From Epiperipatus broadwayi (Eukaryota > Onychophora > Udeonychophora > Euonychophora > Peripatidae): a stretch of 64,000 nucleotides of DNA. Shown here piece by piece: positions 1 through 12,624 of the stretch. The notes under the pieces were generated by a model that worked only from the letters and a program-made list of their open reading frames with translations, did no database searches and was not told where the DNA came from. The first letter of the stretch is position 1. Every line of letters begins with the position of its first letter. The stretch lies in the NCBI GenBank assembly GCA_028023455.1, contig JAQFVV010000323.1:930001-994000 (forward strand). Reading direction: 5' to 3'. The position numbers were made by a program, and so were the translations under genes.

Positions 1-480
1 GATATTTCAATTGCTTTAAAATTTTACTTTCAGAAGTGGATATAACAAAATTACAAATTTGAGCACAGCAGAAACACCCATTGGTCAACCATAACTCATT
101 TTATAATATTCATTACCAAAATTAACATAAATATTTTTATCAATAAACTGCAATACTTTTATAGTAAAATTTATAATATCAGACTTTATATTTTTTGAAA
201 CAAGAGCATTATAAATAATATTAATTGATTCTATTCGATCTATTGATCCATACATTTCGTTTATATCAATAGTACAAATTGTGATATGTAACTCAATATT
301 TATATTCTTAATTTTATCCACAAAATTAAATGATAATGAAACAGTATATTCTTCAAAACCTAAAATATCTTGAAGTAATGATTTAATACATATACATGTT
401 TGATAATAATATGCACCTCCAAAATCAACCATCAATTTTAATGGACAATTATCTTTATGTAGCTTTAAATTCATTGTTCA
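1..480 (-). pseudogene. Penelope-like element reverse transcriptase fragment (partial, runs off the window)
   Basis: An open frame at 85-474 reads as the N-terminal/fingers part of a Penelope-like reverse transcriptase. It contains the TICTIDINEMYGSID stretch, matching the family's first catalytic-Asp region (usually CTIDVxSLYTNI), followed by a segment ending NIYVNFGNEYYKMSYG. After an in-frame stop the same frame continues PMGVSAVLKFV, the G-x-PMG-x-S motif of this family, and then runs off the left edge. Upstream similarity ends near 480, so the copy is 5' truncated as well as interrupted by a stop. The enzyme would copy the element's RNA at a nick made by its own endonuclease. Family assignment is by motif recognition; a decayed non-functional copy is the simplest reading. 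Confidence 0.6.
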
Positions 481-1612
481 CTGACATCTGTGCAAGATTA
501 TCTTTTAAAATCTTCAAATAAAGAAAAACCGAAGTTTGTTTATGTAAGTCACTAGCAGGAAGACTTTATAAATCCACTTTAATTTTTAGATGAGAAAATG
601 GGTGTTTAATGTTACAAAACTATTATACACTCTTTAATAAACCAGGTGGTGGAATTTAGGTCAAACTGCCATGTTATGTTTGAGAAATATTTTAGATTTC
701 ATAAATTGAATAATTATTGATAATTATTTTAGCTCATGTTTATTTCTGTGTACTTTTCTCAATTGTCTGAACAATGTTAAATATCTCTTTCTGATCCTGG
801 GTCTAGCTGATAGCATGTATCATCATTGTTAACATTTTGATCAACATAAATTAAATATTTTAGGTAGTTCATGACCTAGTGGTACCCTCAATGATCAAAA
901 TCAAATAAAAGAGACTCCTAAAATATATATAATAAAATTTTCATCTTTTTTCTGTAGGTTGACAAATTAAATGTTATCTCATTTCGGATATATCACTAAA
1001 TTCCAGTATAATTTAATAATACCATCAGTATTACAAATTGAAACTTTAATTAACTTTGGAAAATGTTAATTGTATCTATTATTACTAAATGTAATATCTT
1101 CAAATAAATCATTAAAAATAATGAAGATAATTAGAATCTTTTTTATGTTGTTCCTGGTAAAAATAAATTATACTGTTATTTGCTATCAAGCCAATACTTT
1201 GAAGGGAAATTTTAACTTTCTTTGGAGTGCCTATTCTTTTGAGTATTATAGTTTTTTAAAGATTAACATTATTTTACAACATGCAATACTTATGTGCTTA
1301 TACATGAGAACTCAAACATGCATACATATATTCAATGAATGTACTTACCTAATATAATCCAAATGCAGAGAGTTAGACTGAAAAGCCCTGCAATTTTCTC
1401 ACTAATTCCTATATATCTAAGCTGATATTTAATGTAATTAAATAAACGAAGAGGGTAATAAATAATACCTAATATACCCCATACTAATAAGAAAATAGGA
1501 ACCATAATATCAACAGGACAGTCTTCTAGGTACAGTAACCCTAAAAAATATACACATACACAGACAAAATATTTGTGTTATAAATTGAATACACAACTCA
1601 CACCCATATGTG

Positions 1613-1616
<4 letters not shown>

Positions 1617-1663
<47 letters not shown>

Positions 1664-1665
1664 GG

Positions 1666-1694
<29 letters not shown>
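1617..1694. repeat. (TA)n microsatellite, interrupted
   Basis: Two (TA)n runs are separated by a short CACATATGGGAG segment. The flanking CACACCCATATGTG and CACATATGGG pieces partly mirror each other. Confidence 0.9.
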
Positions 1695-1696
<2 letters not shown>

Positions 1697-2972
1697 GGGT
1701 TTAAGATCTCACATATATTATATGGTTACATATGAAATCATTTAGCAATAAATGATCAAATTGATGCAAAAATGATTAAGTTTTAATAAAAGTGTAATAT
1801 AAATTATAATGTTTAAAAATTTTCTTTAAATGCAAATTTGAAAATTACAGTATTGTGTCATCTTGTTGTTGAAAAATATAGAAAGTTTTAGTATTAAAAA
1901 TCAGGAAACAAGGGGAGGGAATTAATTGTAAATAAAATAAAAAAAAATTAAAACTAGTGCTTCCTTTTACTAAATTAAAAAAAATGTAAAAGTGAAACTT
2001 AACTAAAAATATAGAAAAACTTTTAAATTTGCAAGTCATTTAAAGATTACAAGATGATAATAAAAAGAAATAATAACTCCCATTTGTCTTAATTAAAGAA
2101 ACAAATGAAAAGATTACAGTCATTATCTTATTGAAATATTAGATTAATATAAGCAAGAAATTAGATTAAAACAGAATACAAAATTAATTAAAAAATATAA
2201 AATTAATTCTACTAGATCAAAGGATGTTAAATGGAAACATATAAAAGTACAAAGAGAATTATTCATTCATTATATTCAGTATCATTGTTATTGACAGTTA
2301 GATTATTTTTGAGACAGAAAAATTATCATACAATATTGCAGTGTTAGAAAAATTCTTGATAAAGAAAATATAGTAAACAGCCATCAGCATTTCCAGCATT
2401 TCTGGTGCATCTACTTATATTTTTTAAAGAGCTATCTAGCAGCATGCAGTGCTAAACAACAATGAAGTATGTAGTTAGCCATCAATCCTAGTCCTTAGTT
2501 CCACTAGATGCATTACATTTGGAACTGGTTCAAACATCATTATCTGTGAAGTATGGATAATCTCTCTTTCTCTCTCTTTCATTGAGAAGTAAAAAATCAG
2601 AAAAAACCCAAACCATCAATGGAAAGAAAAGACTAACAGGTTGCTAATTGTCAAATCAGGAAACAAGCAAGGAATGATATCTATAAAAGTGTGTTGTGCT
2701 ATTGCAAATGCTAGGTAAATTTAATCCTTATTATCCCATTCTAAGGATTTGAATATTGATGTGAATGAAAATTTTTAATGAACTTTAAAAATTTACAGAC
2801 AAAGTAATCTTTAATATTGCTTTTATAAATTCTTATTATATTGTATTATAACTATGTGTGCATATATATTTAAATTTTATTGTAATGCATTACTTAATTA
2901 TAAGTATTGGGCAATCATGTTAAAGAATTTCCCTTATAATTAAGAAAAAGAGCAAGCTTGAGGATACATCAC

Positions 2973-3034
2973 ATGCTAGATTATACTACTGTTATCTGGG
3001 TATGATGACTACATAACCCATAGTTATCTAGCAT
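2973..3034. repeat. imperfect hairpin
   Basis: ATGCTAGA at the left end is matched by TCTAGCAT at the right, and inside them TGGGTATG is matched by CATAACCCA. The arms are short and imperfect, so this may be a decayed foldback repeat or chance. Confidence 0.3.
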
Positions 3035-3389
3035 CTGTGAATAATCCTCAAAACAAATAAAGTGGTTTGGATGGCAGGAGTTTGAATCTAGCATCTGAGA
3101 AGTTCTACAGCTTGAAAATGTGAACATAGGTTAGACTTTGTATATCATCAGTCTGGATTGAGGTACCATTGATATCTCATCTACCTGTTGTATGTATGCT
3201 TCTCTGCTTGAAGGGCGAGTCTGCTTAAATAGTGAAAAGGCAGCCTGAGTTAAAATCAAGATCAAAAGAGTGATTGGATCAATTTTTCTCCACTGTATAT
3301 ATATATATAATGTCCGTTAATTAAAAACAAAATTGTAATTATAATTGAAATAATAAATTTAATGGTTCAAAAACTATTACAAACAATCC

Positions 3390-4428
3390 TTAAATCCGCA
3401 GAAGTAGTTTCAGTTAATTTCTTAAACCTGCCTCAACTGCCATTACATTCAAAATCAAAAGCAGAAGCAAATGTCATGAATTATTAAATGCATTTTATTC
3501 CTGTTAATAAAAATTGCCTCTTTAATTTTTCTTTTACTATGGTTTCTCTCTTCATGAAGAATTTTCACATTTTTAAAATCAAATTTAAATTTATATTTAC
3601 ATTAATTTTCATGATCAAAGAAAACTGAAGGAGATATTAAATCACCATTATTTTTACTTTTTACACGCTTATATAACAATTCATGCTCATTCAATCTTTT
3701 CTCAGTACTACACCTATATTCACCTATATATGGTAGCATACAATCACAAAAAAATTGATATATGACATTACTTTTCTGCTTGACAGGTATGACATCCTTA
3801 GAATTATTGACTAATTTATTACTATTGTTTGGAACATAGAATGAAACATTAAACACATTCTTATATAAATCCTTAAAAAATTTCACTTGTGTATTTGAAA
3901 TAAATGGAATAGATATCCATTGTTTACTATTAATCTTCATTTCCTTTAAATTATTATAACTTTTTTAAAATTGACATAAAGTATTGTTTATTTGTTCCAT
4001 TTTATAACCAACATCAAGCAATTCCTTGGCAAATATCTCAATATTTTTCCGTTTATCACTTTGGAAATGACATAATTTTTCATTCCAAAACAAAAAAGAT
4101 GCAAAACTTCCCATCTTTTGATTTACAATTTATATATCCTCTTTTTTGCAGTGGCTTAATTATTAGTTTATAATTTAATATACTGTTATCTTTTGTAATT
4201 ATTAAATCTAAATATTTAATATTATTGTCCTGTTCATTTTCAATAGTCCATTTTAAGCCATTCAACTTATTTAATTCCTCTACAAGCAAATTTATACTAT
4301 TAGTATTTCCACAAACAAAAACATCATCCACATATCTTTTGTAAATTTTAATATCGTATAACAAATAGTTCAATAGAATTAAACAAAAAAAAAAATAAAA
4401 GTCTTGATGCTTATTAAATTTCAATCAA
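3390..4428 (-). pseudogene. Penelope-like element: RT palm plus GIY-YIG endonuclease, decayed
   Basis: Read on the minus strand, 4424-4080 carries the reverse-transcriptase palm motif YKRYVDDVFV followed by NNIKYLDLIITKDN and a KRGYIN block, as in Penelope-like proteins. After a frame break, 3940-3602 gives the usual linker (ISIPFISNTQ, then NNSNKLVNNSKD) and a GIY-YIG endonuclease with the YIGEYRC core and the EKRLNEH helix. A C-terminal tail resembling NVKILHEERNHSKRKIKEA reads from about 3560 to 3460. The reading frame is broken between the two domains and again near 3600, so this copy is dead. Upstream it is interrupted by a SINE at 4444-4544, and open-frame remnants continue beyond it towards 4680. 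It belongs to the same subfamily as the pair at 39.5-41.3 kb, which has the same linker and the same KRKIKEA tail. Confidence 0.8.
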
Positions 4429-4443
4429 ATGACTATGATTTTT
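4429..4443. repeat. target-site duplication of SINE (copy 1)
   Basis: ATGACTATGATTTTT is repeated exactly at 4545-4559 on the other side of the SINE. Confidence 0.85.
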
Positions 4444-4544
4444 TTTAAGTGTCATAGCATCGGCCGGGACGCGAACCCACAACCCTGGCAACTGTTTGCA
4501 AGTGTAAGGCAGTCGCGCTGACCTCTCGACCACCAATGCAAGAC
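4444..4544 (-). mobile_element. very short tRNA-derived SINE or retrotransposed tRNA-like RNA
   Basis: The insertion is about 101 bp, G+C rich in an otherwise AT-rich neighbourhood, and flanked by a perfect 15 bp duplication. On the minus strand a tRNA-like head is followed directly by TATGACACTT and a short A tract that merges into the duplicated target. This is what target-primed retrotransposition of a short Pol III transcript leaves behind. There is no non-tRNA body of any length, so it is either a minimal SINE or a processed tRNA-like RNA. LINE or Penelope machinery would have to act in trans. Confidence 0.75.
4457..4539 (-). other. tRNA-like fold with A and B boxes (not a standard tRNA gene)
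   Basis: The ends GCATTGG and CCGATGC form a complete 7 bp acceptor stem with one wobble. The A-box region reads TGGTCGAGAGGTCAGCGC and the B box GGTTCGCGTCC. The total is 83 nt. The middle does not give a clean 5 bp anticodon stem with a 7-nt loop, and the T stem has a mismatch. It therefore looks like a class II-like tRNA (Leu/Ser type) or a tRNA head rearranged in a SINE. I do not assign an anticodon. Confidence 0.6.
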
Positions 4545-4559
4545 ATGACTATGATTTTT
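4545..4559. repeat. target-site duplication of SINE (copy 2)
   Basis: Exact copy of the 15 bases at 4429-4443. Confidence 0.85.
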
Positions 4560-4599
4560 GTTTTTTAATGTACATAGTTTGTATAAAAGTTCGATTCCA

Positions 4600-7370
4600 A
4601 CAAAAGCATAAAGATAATCTTGTGTTTTAATTTTTATATATGAAAATTAAATAACTCAGTTCTAGATTTCCTTTTGTGTTATATATATATATTTAAAATG
4701 CTGAAGAATGTTTTCATCCAAACTATGTATATATTTTTTATTAAAGAATAAAGAAGAGAAAAACTTCCTTATATTTTTTGTGTACCTGTTTTTTATTTTT
4801 TTCAGCCATCAAAAAAAAAAAAATGTTGTTGTTATAGTTATTGTCAAGCACGTTTTACTAGGTTTTCTTTCCCCTTCGTGTCACAACACTAGATAATAAA
4901 ATTGCTTTTTTTTTTTTTTTTTACAAAACCTCAATTGTTTAAACAACATCGTTTAGTCAAGCTAGATTATTTTAAGACATTAATAAAACGAAAATTAGTA
5001 AAAAAATTCTATTAATTACTTTCATCATTATTATTTTGTTTCAAGCATTTCCAGTTTGTAAAATATGAATATAATTTTATTCAAACCTTTATATCTAGTA
5101 AACATGAACTGTTCGATTGATGTATTAATTTTATAAATTAACACGTACGAGTGTATATCTACATACATGCTTTATTACATTCACAAATGTTTAATTTTTT
5201 TGTATGTTTAATGTTCTATGTCTAATGTGTGTTATTGTAAGGATATATGAGTTACATGACTTTTTAAAAAGAAAAAAATAGAAAAATTACAATTATTCGT
5301 CAATATTTAATCGTTTAGAAAAAAAATGCAAAAGTTAAAATAAAAAAAGGACTAATATTGAGAAATAGGTTAAAATTATTAATCATAACTTAGGTTTATT
5401 ATATATTTTTTTGTGTGTATTCTATTTTTATATAATTTTTCCAAAAGTACATTTGGTTAAAACCACTTTTTAATAAAAAGTTTATAATGAATTGAAAAAA
5501 GAATGTACAAGATAAATCAGATTTTGAAGATTAAGATTCCAGACTGATTAAATAAACAATCTAATTTCAGTGTAATTAAAATGGAAATAATAAGTAAATT
5601 AAAAAATGCATTAATTAAAAAAATAAAGATGAAATGGATTGTAGCATGGGTGAAAATTTGAGCAAAGATAGGAATAGAGTCTATAAAAAGCTCATATTCC
5701 CTATTGTTATTATTCAGATTCTTCAGTTATTCAAACTATTGAGATTATTCAGATGATTATCCAAATAATTTTACAAAGTCAGTTAAAAAAATACTTGATG
5801 AGAAAGTTAAAAGGTTACCCAGCAACAGCTAAAGCAATGATGTTCAGCATAATGAAACCATCTTTCTACAATCATGCCAAGATAGACATTTGTGACTAGA
5901 CCCAAAACTGAGTGTTCATTTTGTTCTACCACCCATATCCTGAGTAAGTTAGCCAGATGCAGTTATATATTACTCAAACTTTCTATTTGCTGACTTTTAA
6001 ATCAGCCTTTCCAAAACAAAGGAAACAAGCCATGCCATAGAATGTGGAACAAAGAAGAAGTTTCACTTGTATTAAAGTATATGCCTAACATGAATCTGAC
6101 TAGACATAGATAAATATATTCATTGATGTCATTAACATACTTTTGAATAGTTAATACTAGTATTGAACTTTTAAACATTATCTTAAATAGATTTTTGATA
6201 TTCATAAGTGTTAGTAATCACTACATTTAATAGGATTTCTAAAAATTATAGTAGCATATATGTATTCATATTTTGTATAATGTTTTAAATATTCATTATT
6301 ATTTATATTATACTATTTAAAAAATTTGTCTGCAGAGTGTTAGTGTTGTTTTATGTCTCTCTCTCTCCCTCTTAATTTAATTATGAGTAAATATACAATT
6401 TTATTTAAATATTATGTGATGCCAATCTCATGTTTTTGTAGCTAGTCCTGGGTCAAGTGCTTGGAGCATATCTCATGGGGGATAGGCTAGTTGAGTAGTG
6501 CCATAAGAATTAAACCCATTATAAATACCCCAAAATATGTTTTACATTTTATGCAGCCAGAGAAAGATACCTTAGACTGTAAAAGTGACTAGTTTTAATA
6601 TTTTTATTAAATCTCAGTCTTACCAGAGATAATAGTAATAATATTAATTGCTCTGCTTGAGTAACAGCATCTCAAAAATCATGTTAAAGATTAATATGGT
6701 TTAATAAAGTAAAATAATAAGTAATTAGACTTAGAATAATTTTTAAATGTTATTATATATGGGAAATCTTGTTATGAATGGTGCTCAATGCAAGAACTCA
6801 AATATTCGTTCATTTTTTTTTTTTTAAATGTAATATAAATTATAATAAGCAAACAGAGAAAAAAAGAAATTAATTAAAGTGAATAATTTTTTGAGAAAAA
6901 AAACAAACAGCACTAATGATAACTTTGTATGTTAGAAAAAAAGATAAGTGGGATTAATTTATTAAAATACTATAGTTTGTAATAAATAAAGAAAAATATA
7001 TACATAGTAGATATAAATAAATAAGTATGGGCAGGTATCAGCATAAAGTTAGAAATATGCAGGCATACTGTATTATGAGGAATGTAGTGGGGAAAATTAA
7101 ATGAACACTTATATGTAATAATAGATTAAAGAAAAGAATAAATTAGTATGGTGTTTTAAATAGAAGTAATTAAATAAATTTAGTTATCATATAGGTTGTA
7201 AATAAATTATCTTATTATAAGCAAGGAGGTATCACACAATAAAAAATAGATTTTTTTTTTGAGAATGCATAAATGATTACAAGAAGTAGAGCTAAAATGG
7301 AGGCTTAGAATAAGGAAATATAGAATGTTCCCAGAGAGGAACAGCAAAATCAAATAGGGAATAATGAAGT
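4600..7370. other. AT-rich stretch without a recognisable gene
   Basis: No coding region is supported. Long A and T homopolymer tracts are frequent. Short open frames (for example 6002-6205 and 7207-7416, minus) are hydrophobic low-complexity translations of AT-rich DNA with no recognisable domain. Confidence 0.6.
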
Positions 7371-7379
7371 AAAGAATGT

Positions 7380-8540
7380 CCCTAGTAAATACAAAAAGAT
7401 AGTTATGAATGAACAAGAGAAGAGTGAGATCATAGCATTAATAACCAGTATGCTTGAAAAGAAAAAGGAAACAGCTGAAGTAAGTAAAAACAAATAGTCA
7501 AAATTCTTAAAAAACAAAATAATGAAACAAACAAAAAATTAGAAGGGTGATCTGAAATGCTTAAAACATTAAAAGATTGGATCAGAATGGACTATGGTCA
7601 AAAGAAAAAAGTTATGAGAGAAATAAATGGCAAGTAGAGACTCAAATAGAGGAGGTGGCTTATCAAATAATAGAAGAAAATAAAATAGAACATGATGTAT
7701 ATCTAGAGCTATTAAAAGAAGCCATAGCAAAAAATAAGATACAAAATCATAAATTAATTGACAAAGATTAAAATTAATATTTTGACTTTAAAAATAAATA
7801 AAATAAATAAATATTTTCAAAGGAAACAGCAGGCAAGCTGATTGAAGTAAAAAGCCTGACAGGCTGAGTGAAAATGTGAACATGCTTGTTATTAATAATC
7901 TGGCAATCATAAATCAGTTTTTAAATATCCATATATTTTCTAGCCATCTAGGTGAAGCTCCAACAGAACATTTAAATAGGTTGGTGCAGTATTTCACCTT
8001 AAATAAGCTAGGCAAATAGGCCATGACCTTAATTACATGCAACTATTTAGGAGGAGGGCTCAAGCTAGGTGGGATTCCCTATATTATAAACATGCCACAT
8101 GTTCTGAATATATAAAAAAACTCTATTAGCTAATTATTGGAGTGATGATTATCAGGAAAATATTTGTCACCAGATGTTGCAACAAAAATGGCAGCCTGGT
8201 GAAACTTTCACCTCTTTTGTTCAGAAGACAAGTTGTAAAACTGCATTGCTTAATGGCCAATCCATTATCTAAACAGCAAATTATTAAAACAGTTCTTCAT
8301 AATTTCCCTTACAACATCAAGTAAATGTTCATAGGTACCAAGAGGAAAACAGTTGAACTTATGGCAGTATTATTGAATGCTTTTGACAGCTAGAGAGCTG
8401 TCTATAAATACCCCAAGGTAAAGGCATAAAACACATTCAGGGAATGGAGCCTGAAAAAGTCATTACCCCAATAGCCACAAAAGAAGAAAAATATTTCAGA
8501 GAACCAGGAGTGATTGTGATATCACTCATAAAAAGCTAGA
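7380..8540 (+). pseudogene. decayed coding region of unknown origin
   Basis: Several adjacent plus-strand segments have a more protein-like composition than their surroundings, although no single frame stays open. One open run at 7577-7771 is Glu/Lys rich and ends EAIAKNKIQNHKLIDKD. A second at about 7891-8016 includes HLGEAPTEHLNRLVQ and then YFTLNKLGK. Further pieces run to about 8330, including LSPDVATKMAAW. The composition shift and clustered partial frames suggest an old retrotransposon gag-like or other transposon gene broken by stops and frameshifts. I do not recognise the family, and chance cannot be excluded. Confidence 0.3.
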
Positions 8541-9180
8541 AGAATTAGCAAGGGGTTATTCTTAATGTTCCAGCATGATTGGCTATTCATTGAAAAAAAT
8601 CAAAAATCTCTAGATAAAAACTAAATATGTATTCTGACAGAGTTGCTGGCTTGAGGTAATAAATAATGGCCAGGGATTTTGAATAATAAAAATGACTACA
8701 TTTTGTCTTAATAAAAGTAAATAAATAAATAATACAAATATTTTGAAAAAAAAAAACTTTAACAAACTTAGTTTTTGAAAACATCAAAAGAAGTTATAAC
8801 CAATGAGAAACTCCTCGATTATGTCTATATTATTGTTGAGACAAACTAAAGTCATAAGTCTGTAAAACAATGCAGAGCATGATAAAAATAAATATGTAAA
8901 AATAAAAAGTTTTTGGTGCTGATATAGCATGTGCTCAGTGGCCATTTTGAATTTTAAAATACCCCAAAACACTGATGATACATACAAGTGATAAATAACA
9001 TCAACTAAAAACACTTGGTGTCAAAAAATTAAACAGCCTAAGGCACTACAATTAAAAAAAGTGCATGGAAAGAAAGTAACTTGAAAAAATAAATAGCCCA
9101 ATGTGCTACAGTTACAAACAGTGAGGGAAAAGAAAATAACATGAAAAATTTAAAATATTACAAAAACCTTTAAAATAAAT
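8541..9180. other. AT-rich stretch, nothing recognised
   Basis: Two overlapping minus-strand frames (8587-8787 and 8784-9014) are aromatic and hydrophobic low-complexity translations with no domain I recognise. Confidence 0.5.
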
Positions 9181-9184
9181 CAAA

Positions 9185-9720
9185 ATCACTAATTTATATA
9201 GCAATAATTTTAAAAAGTCACAGATCACAAACACTATTTACTTAGAGATAATTAGAAAAATAGTAAATGATACCTTCAAAAGCCTACTCCTGTTCTTCAA
9301 CTGTATTTAAAAACTATAGTACTAAATCTCAAAAATCAGTACAAAAATATTAAAAAAGAAATATTTAAAAGTATAATACTAAATCTCAAAAAAATTAACT
9401 TATGTTAAGGCAAATTATTCACATGAATTGCAGTACATTAAAAAAAACAACATAAATGCTATTTCCAAAAAGCCTTTATATAGCGATAATTAAAAGAACA
9501 CAAATCACAAATGATATTTATTTAGCGATAATTAGATAAATAATAAATGCTACTTTCAAAACCCTACTCCTGTTTTTCAATAGTATTTAAAAATTATAAT
9601 ACTAAATCTTAAAAAATCAATATAAAAAATTAAAAAAATAATATTTATAAAGTATAATTTAAATCTCAAAAAAATTAATGTATGTTAAATGGCAGAAAAA
9701 ATGAATTGCACTACATGTAA
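9185..9720. repeat. diverged tandem duplication, about 280 bp unit
   Basis: A block starting near 9187 (TTATATAGCAATAATTTTAA) recurs near 9470 (TTATATAGCGATAATTAAAA). CCTACTCCTGTT recurs about 280 bp apart, as does AATCTCAAAAAAATTAA (about 9383 and 9661). Order is conserved, so it is a local tandem duplication with substitutions and small indels. Confidence 0.75.
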
Positions 9721-12280
9721 AAAAAAAACTCCACTGACTTTTAACACCATTTTGTGAAGTATAAACAAACAAAAAAAAACTTATTAATCTACTTTTAAAA
9801 ATATATTATATTTTACGTTTGGCTTTGGGATCATCCCTCTAACTAAAAGATATAATAATATTTCACAAATCTTAATAACAGACATATTAATACATATTAC
9901 AGTTACCTTTTGTTTAAGGAATTGAGAATTTTACCAATATTTTAAGAATTTTAAACATATTACAACTTTCTGGATAAGTTGCTCTTCCACACAGGTTGAA
10001 TTTTGTCCTTTCTAATTCTCTCCATTAATGTAAAACCATAAAGTCATTAATGAATTTTAGTTTTAGGATTTAAGTTTGGTAATTTAAAGAAGACACCAGT
10101 AAAATTAGTTTATTCAGAAAATATTGCAACATAACAGCATCTCACACAAATTAAACCAGTTATGTGTGACATAAAATAATTTCCAGGAATCAGGCTCAGG
10201 GATCACCTTACTAAGATAAAAGTGTGACTTAAGGAATTTAACAATAGAAAGCTAAACATTCAAATTATTAAAAAAAGCTGTAAACAACTAATGCAATAAA
10301 TTGAGTGTTGAAACATATGATCACAATGCAACATACTACACATCACAATTTGTACCACACATATATAAATGCTGATACATGTATTACGTTTTAATACTTT
10401 AAAGAAGACGTCGATGAAATTAATTTATTTTGAAAATATTGCAAAAACAATAAAAATTTAATTAACCTGCTTTTCATTAATATTTAAAAAATAAAATACT
10501 GAAATATATAGGGCATGTGATAGAGTGTAAAAAGGTTAGTGTTCAATCTTATTTAGAAGTCAATACCTTTTACATTTGAAATAGTCAACAAATTTTAATT
10601 TATTTATGTTAGTATTCTTTTTTTACTTTCTAGTGTGTGTATCCCGATGTATAATCCATTAATGTATTTTGATTTATAATAATGTTTATTTACATGTATG
10701 AGCACACATATAATATATATATATATTAATATATTAGATGTGCACATATACATCAAAATACATTATAATAGGATTATATGCATGACAAAGTTAGGTTTAA
10801 GGCATTAAAGTCCATTAGCTTGTTTACAGCTTTTTTTATAATTTGAAAGTTTAGTAAGAAATCTAAATCGTAAGATTTCGCGAGTATTAATGTATTATAA
10901 GAATTGTGGACTTAATTAGTGAAGTATTGAATAGCTTCACACTCTTAGATCTAGTCACTTCAGCTTTACCTATTCGTATATAAAAGTAGGTTGAAGTAAA
11001 GAAGGATTCCCTCTTTTCTTCATAGTGTAAGCTTGTGTTTAAGACCTGTAGAGGTCCTACCTTCGAATTTTTCAGACGCTTATTCCTAAGGTTACAGCTT
11101 TACTAAATATTGCTTAAAACAGTAATTGTAAGTATGACAGCAGTTTATAGAACGTTAAAATAATAACTGACTACAGTTATTACTAAAAGAAATGAATTAC
11201 ATTAATTTCAATACAGGAAAATTTTACAGTTTAATTTTAAAGTGATTTGATTTAATAAGAAATTAATAAATAAAATGAACATTCAAAGATTACAATAGCA
11301 AGCTTGATATTTTAATGATTGTTTAGAAAATAATTTATGAGCTATGTGGTTTGAAGAATATTACCACTTTATACTTGCAGCTTAGTCATCTGGCATTTGG
11401 AGAAGGCATCATGACACTCTTTCTCTTGATAAGTTATTTGGTGATGACGTATTTCTCTGACAGCTGGCTGTGGATGAAATTCTTTATACCAGTACTGATG
11501 ACAATCCCATGCCATGGCAGTATGTAGGATGGGGTTGAAGGTGACCATTCTGTGGCCTTTCTACCCACTCATTTTAAAAGTAAAATGAGTGTAGGTTTGT
11601 GTAGCAACACACTTAAAAGTTACAGAGTATAATATCACTGTACCATAATATATGGTATTTATACTATACTTTTGCTGCTATATTATATTTTCCCAAAGTT
11701 GGATGCATAGCAGGGAAATCCATTAGCTTGTTTACAAGCTTGATTTCAAATTTACAAAATTAACTTTACTATTGTTTAATTTTTTTAATCATCTCATTTT
11801 ATCATGGTTTATCCAACTCGATTCCCAATGGGAATTAAGAAAAATTATTATTGTCAAAATATAGATCTACAAATTTAACTCCCATGCTAAACTAAACAAG
11901 TCCAGGTGGTGTGACTTTTGTTGACAATTCCCAATTTAGAGGTTTAACAAATTAGAAAAATATTTTAATCAACATTTTGTTATATATGTATGCTGGTCCT
12001 AGGTGGAATGTGATTCTCATGAAACTAATGAAATAAAATTATAATACATAAATTTATAAAATTAAAAAAATATCTAAACTTTTAAATACAAATATGCTGC
12101 AATATACCTAAATTGATTATACATCACAGCCTATACTCGTATATATTTATGATTTGATACATATATAATGATGTTTATAAGGAGATATGCATACAATCAA
12201 GAGGGTTTGAAGTGAACACAAATGTAAATAAAGGATATAGTAGATAAAACAGAGTCCAAAATAATATACTGTTTTAATAT
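9721..12280. other. AT-rich stretch; a few more complex segments, no gene assigned
   Basis: Two patches are less AT rich than their surroundings: about 10960-11100 and 11390-11620. The second gives a 60-codon open plus-strand frame that is mostly hydrophobic, but it has no motif I know. The phrase TCCATTAGCTTGTTTACA occurs at about 10811 and again at about 11720, and a short hairpin (ACTCATTTTA and its complement) lies near 11570-11593. I call no gene. Confidence 0.5.
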
Positions 12281-12283
12281 ATA

Positions 12284-12417
12284 TGTACAAATTGTTCAAT
12301 GCCCTATTCAGGTTTATTATTAATATGAACTCATTATAATAATGTGAAAATGTACAAATTGTTCAATACCCTATTCATGTTTATTATTAATATGAACTCA
12401 TTATAATAATGTGAAAA
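12284..12417. repeat. 67 bp tandem duplication
   Basis: TGTACAAATTGTTCAAT begins both copies (12284 and 12351). The two 67 bp units differ at only a few positions, so the duplication is recent compared with most repeats in the window. Confidence 0.9.
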
Positions 12418-12420
12418 GCT

Positions 12421-12624
12421 AAAGCATCTTAAAAATGCTTATGTGGCAGCCAATCGATTGTACTAATAACTGCCAGTGGAAATCTCAATTTAAGAACACA
12501 AAGCAGAACTGTTTATGTTACAGCCAATCAGGATGGTTCTGGATTGGGTTTATGAATTGTGAGTTCTATGTGCAGTCATTATTATATCTCACTGGCTGTC
12601 ACATAAGTATTTTTATGGTGCTTC
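12421..12624. mobile_element. MITE-like element with ~31 bp terminal inverted repeats
   Basis: The left end (12422-12452) contains AAAAATGCTTATGTGGCAGC and the right end (12593-12623) its inverted counterpart, with 27 of 31 positions matching. The arms enclose about 140 bp with no coding capacity beyond an incidental frame. Outside the arms, weaker inverted similarity continues (AAAAGCTA on the left, TTTTAGCCTTT on the right) after an indel, so the true ends may lie slightly further out. Superfamily is not assignable from this alone. Confidence 0.65.

Larger units (their letters stand above)
481..3390. other. AT-rich stretch without a recognisable gene
   Basis: I see no coding region. The one longer open frame (1070-1357, plus) has no recognisable motif and low-complexity composition. 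The stretch contains a TA microsatellite near 1617-1694 and an imperfect hairpin at 2973-3034. A short TTTGAATC box near 3078 resembles a Pol III B box but has no convincing A box. Confidence 0.6.

Noticed and set aside
4457-4539. Functional tRNA gene
   Set aside because: The acceptor stem and A/B boxes are present, but there is no clean anticodon arm, the T stem has a mismatch, and the flanking duplication shows a retrotransposed copy.
10975-11100. Possible promoter (GTATATAAAAG in a less AT-rich patch)
   Set aside because: TATA-like words are expected by chance in such AT-rich DNA, and no gene follows.
11390-11560. Hydrophobic 60-codon frame as a host exon
   Set aside because: No splice-site context, motif or neighbouring exon supports it.
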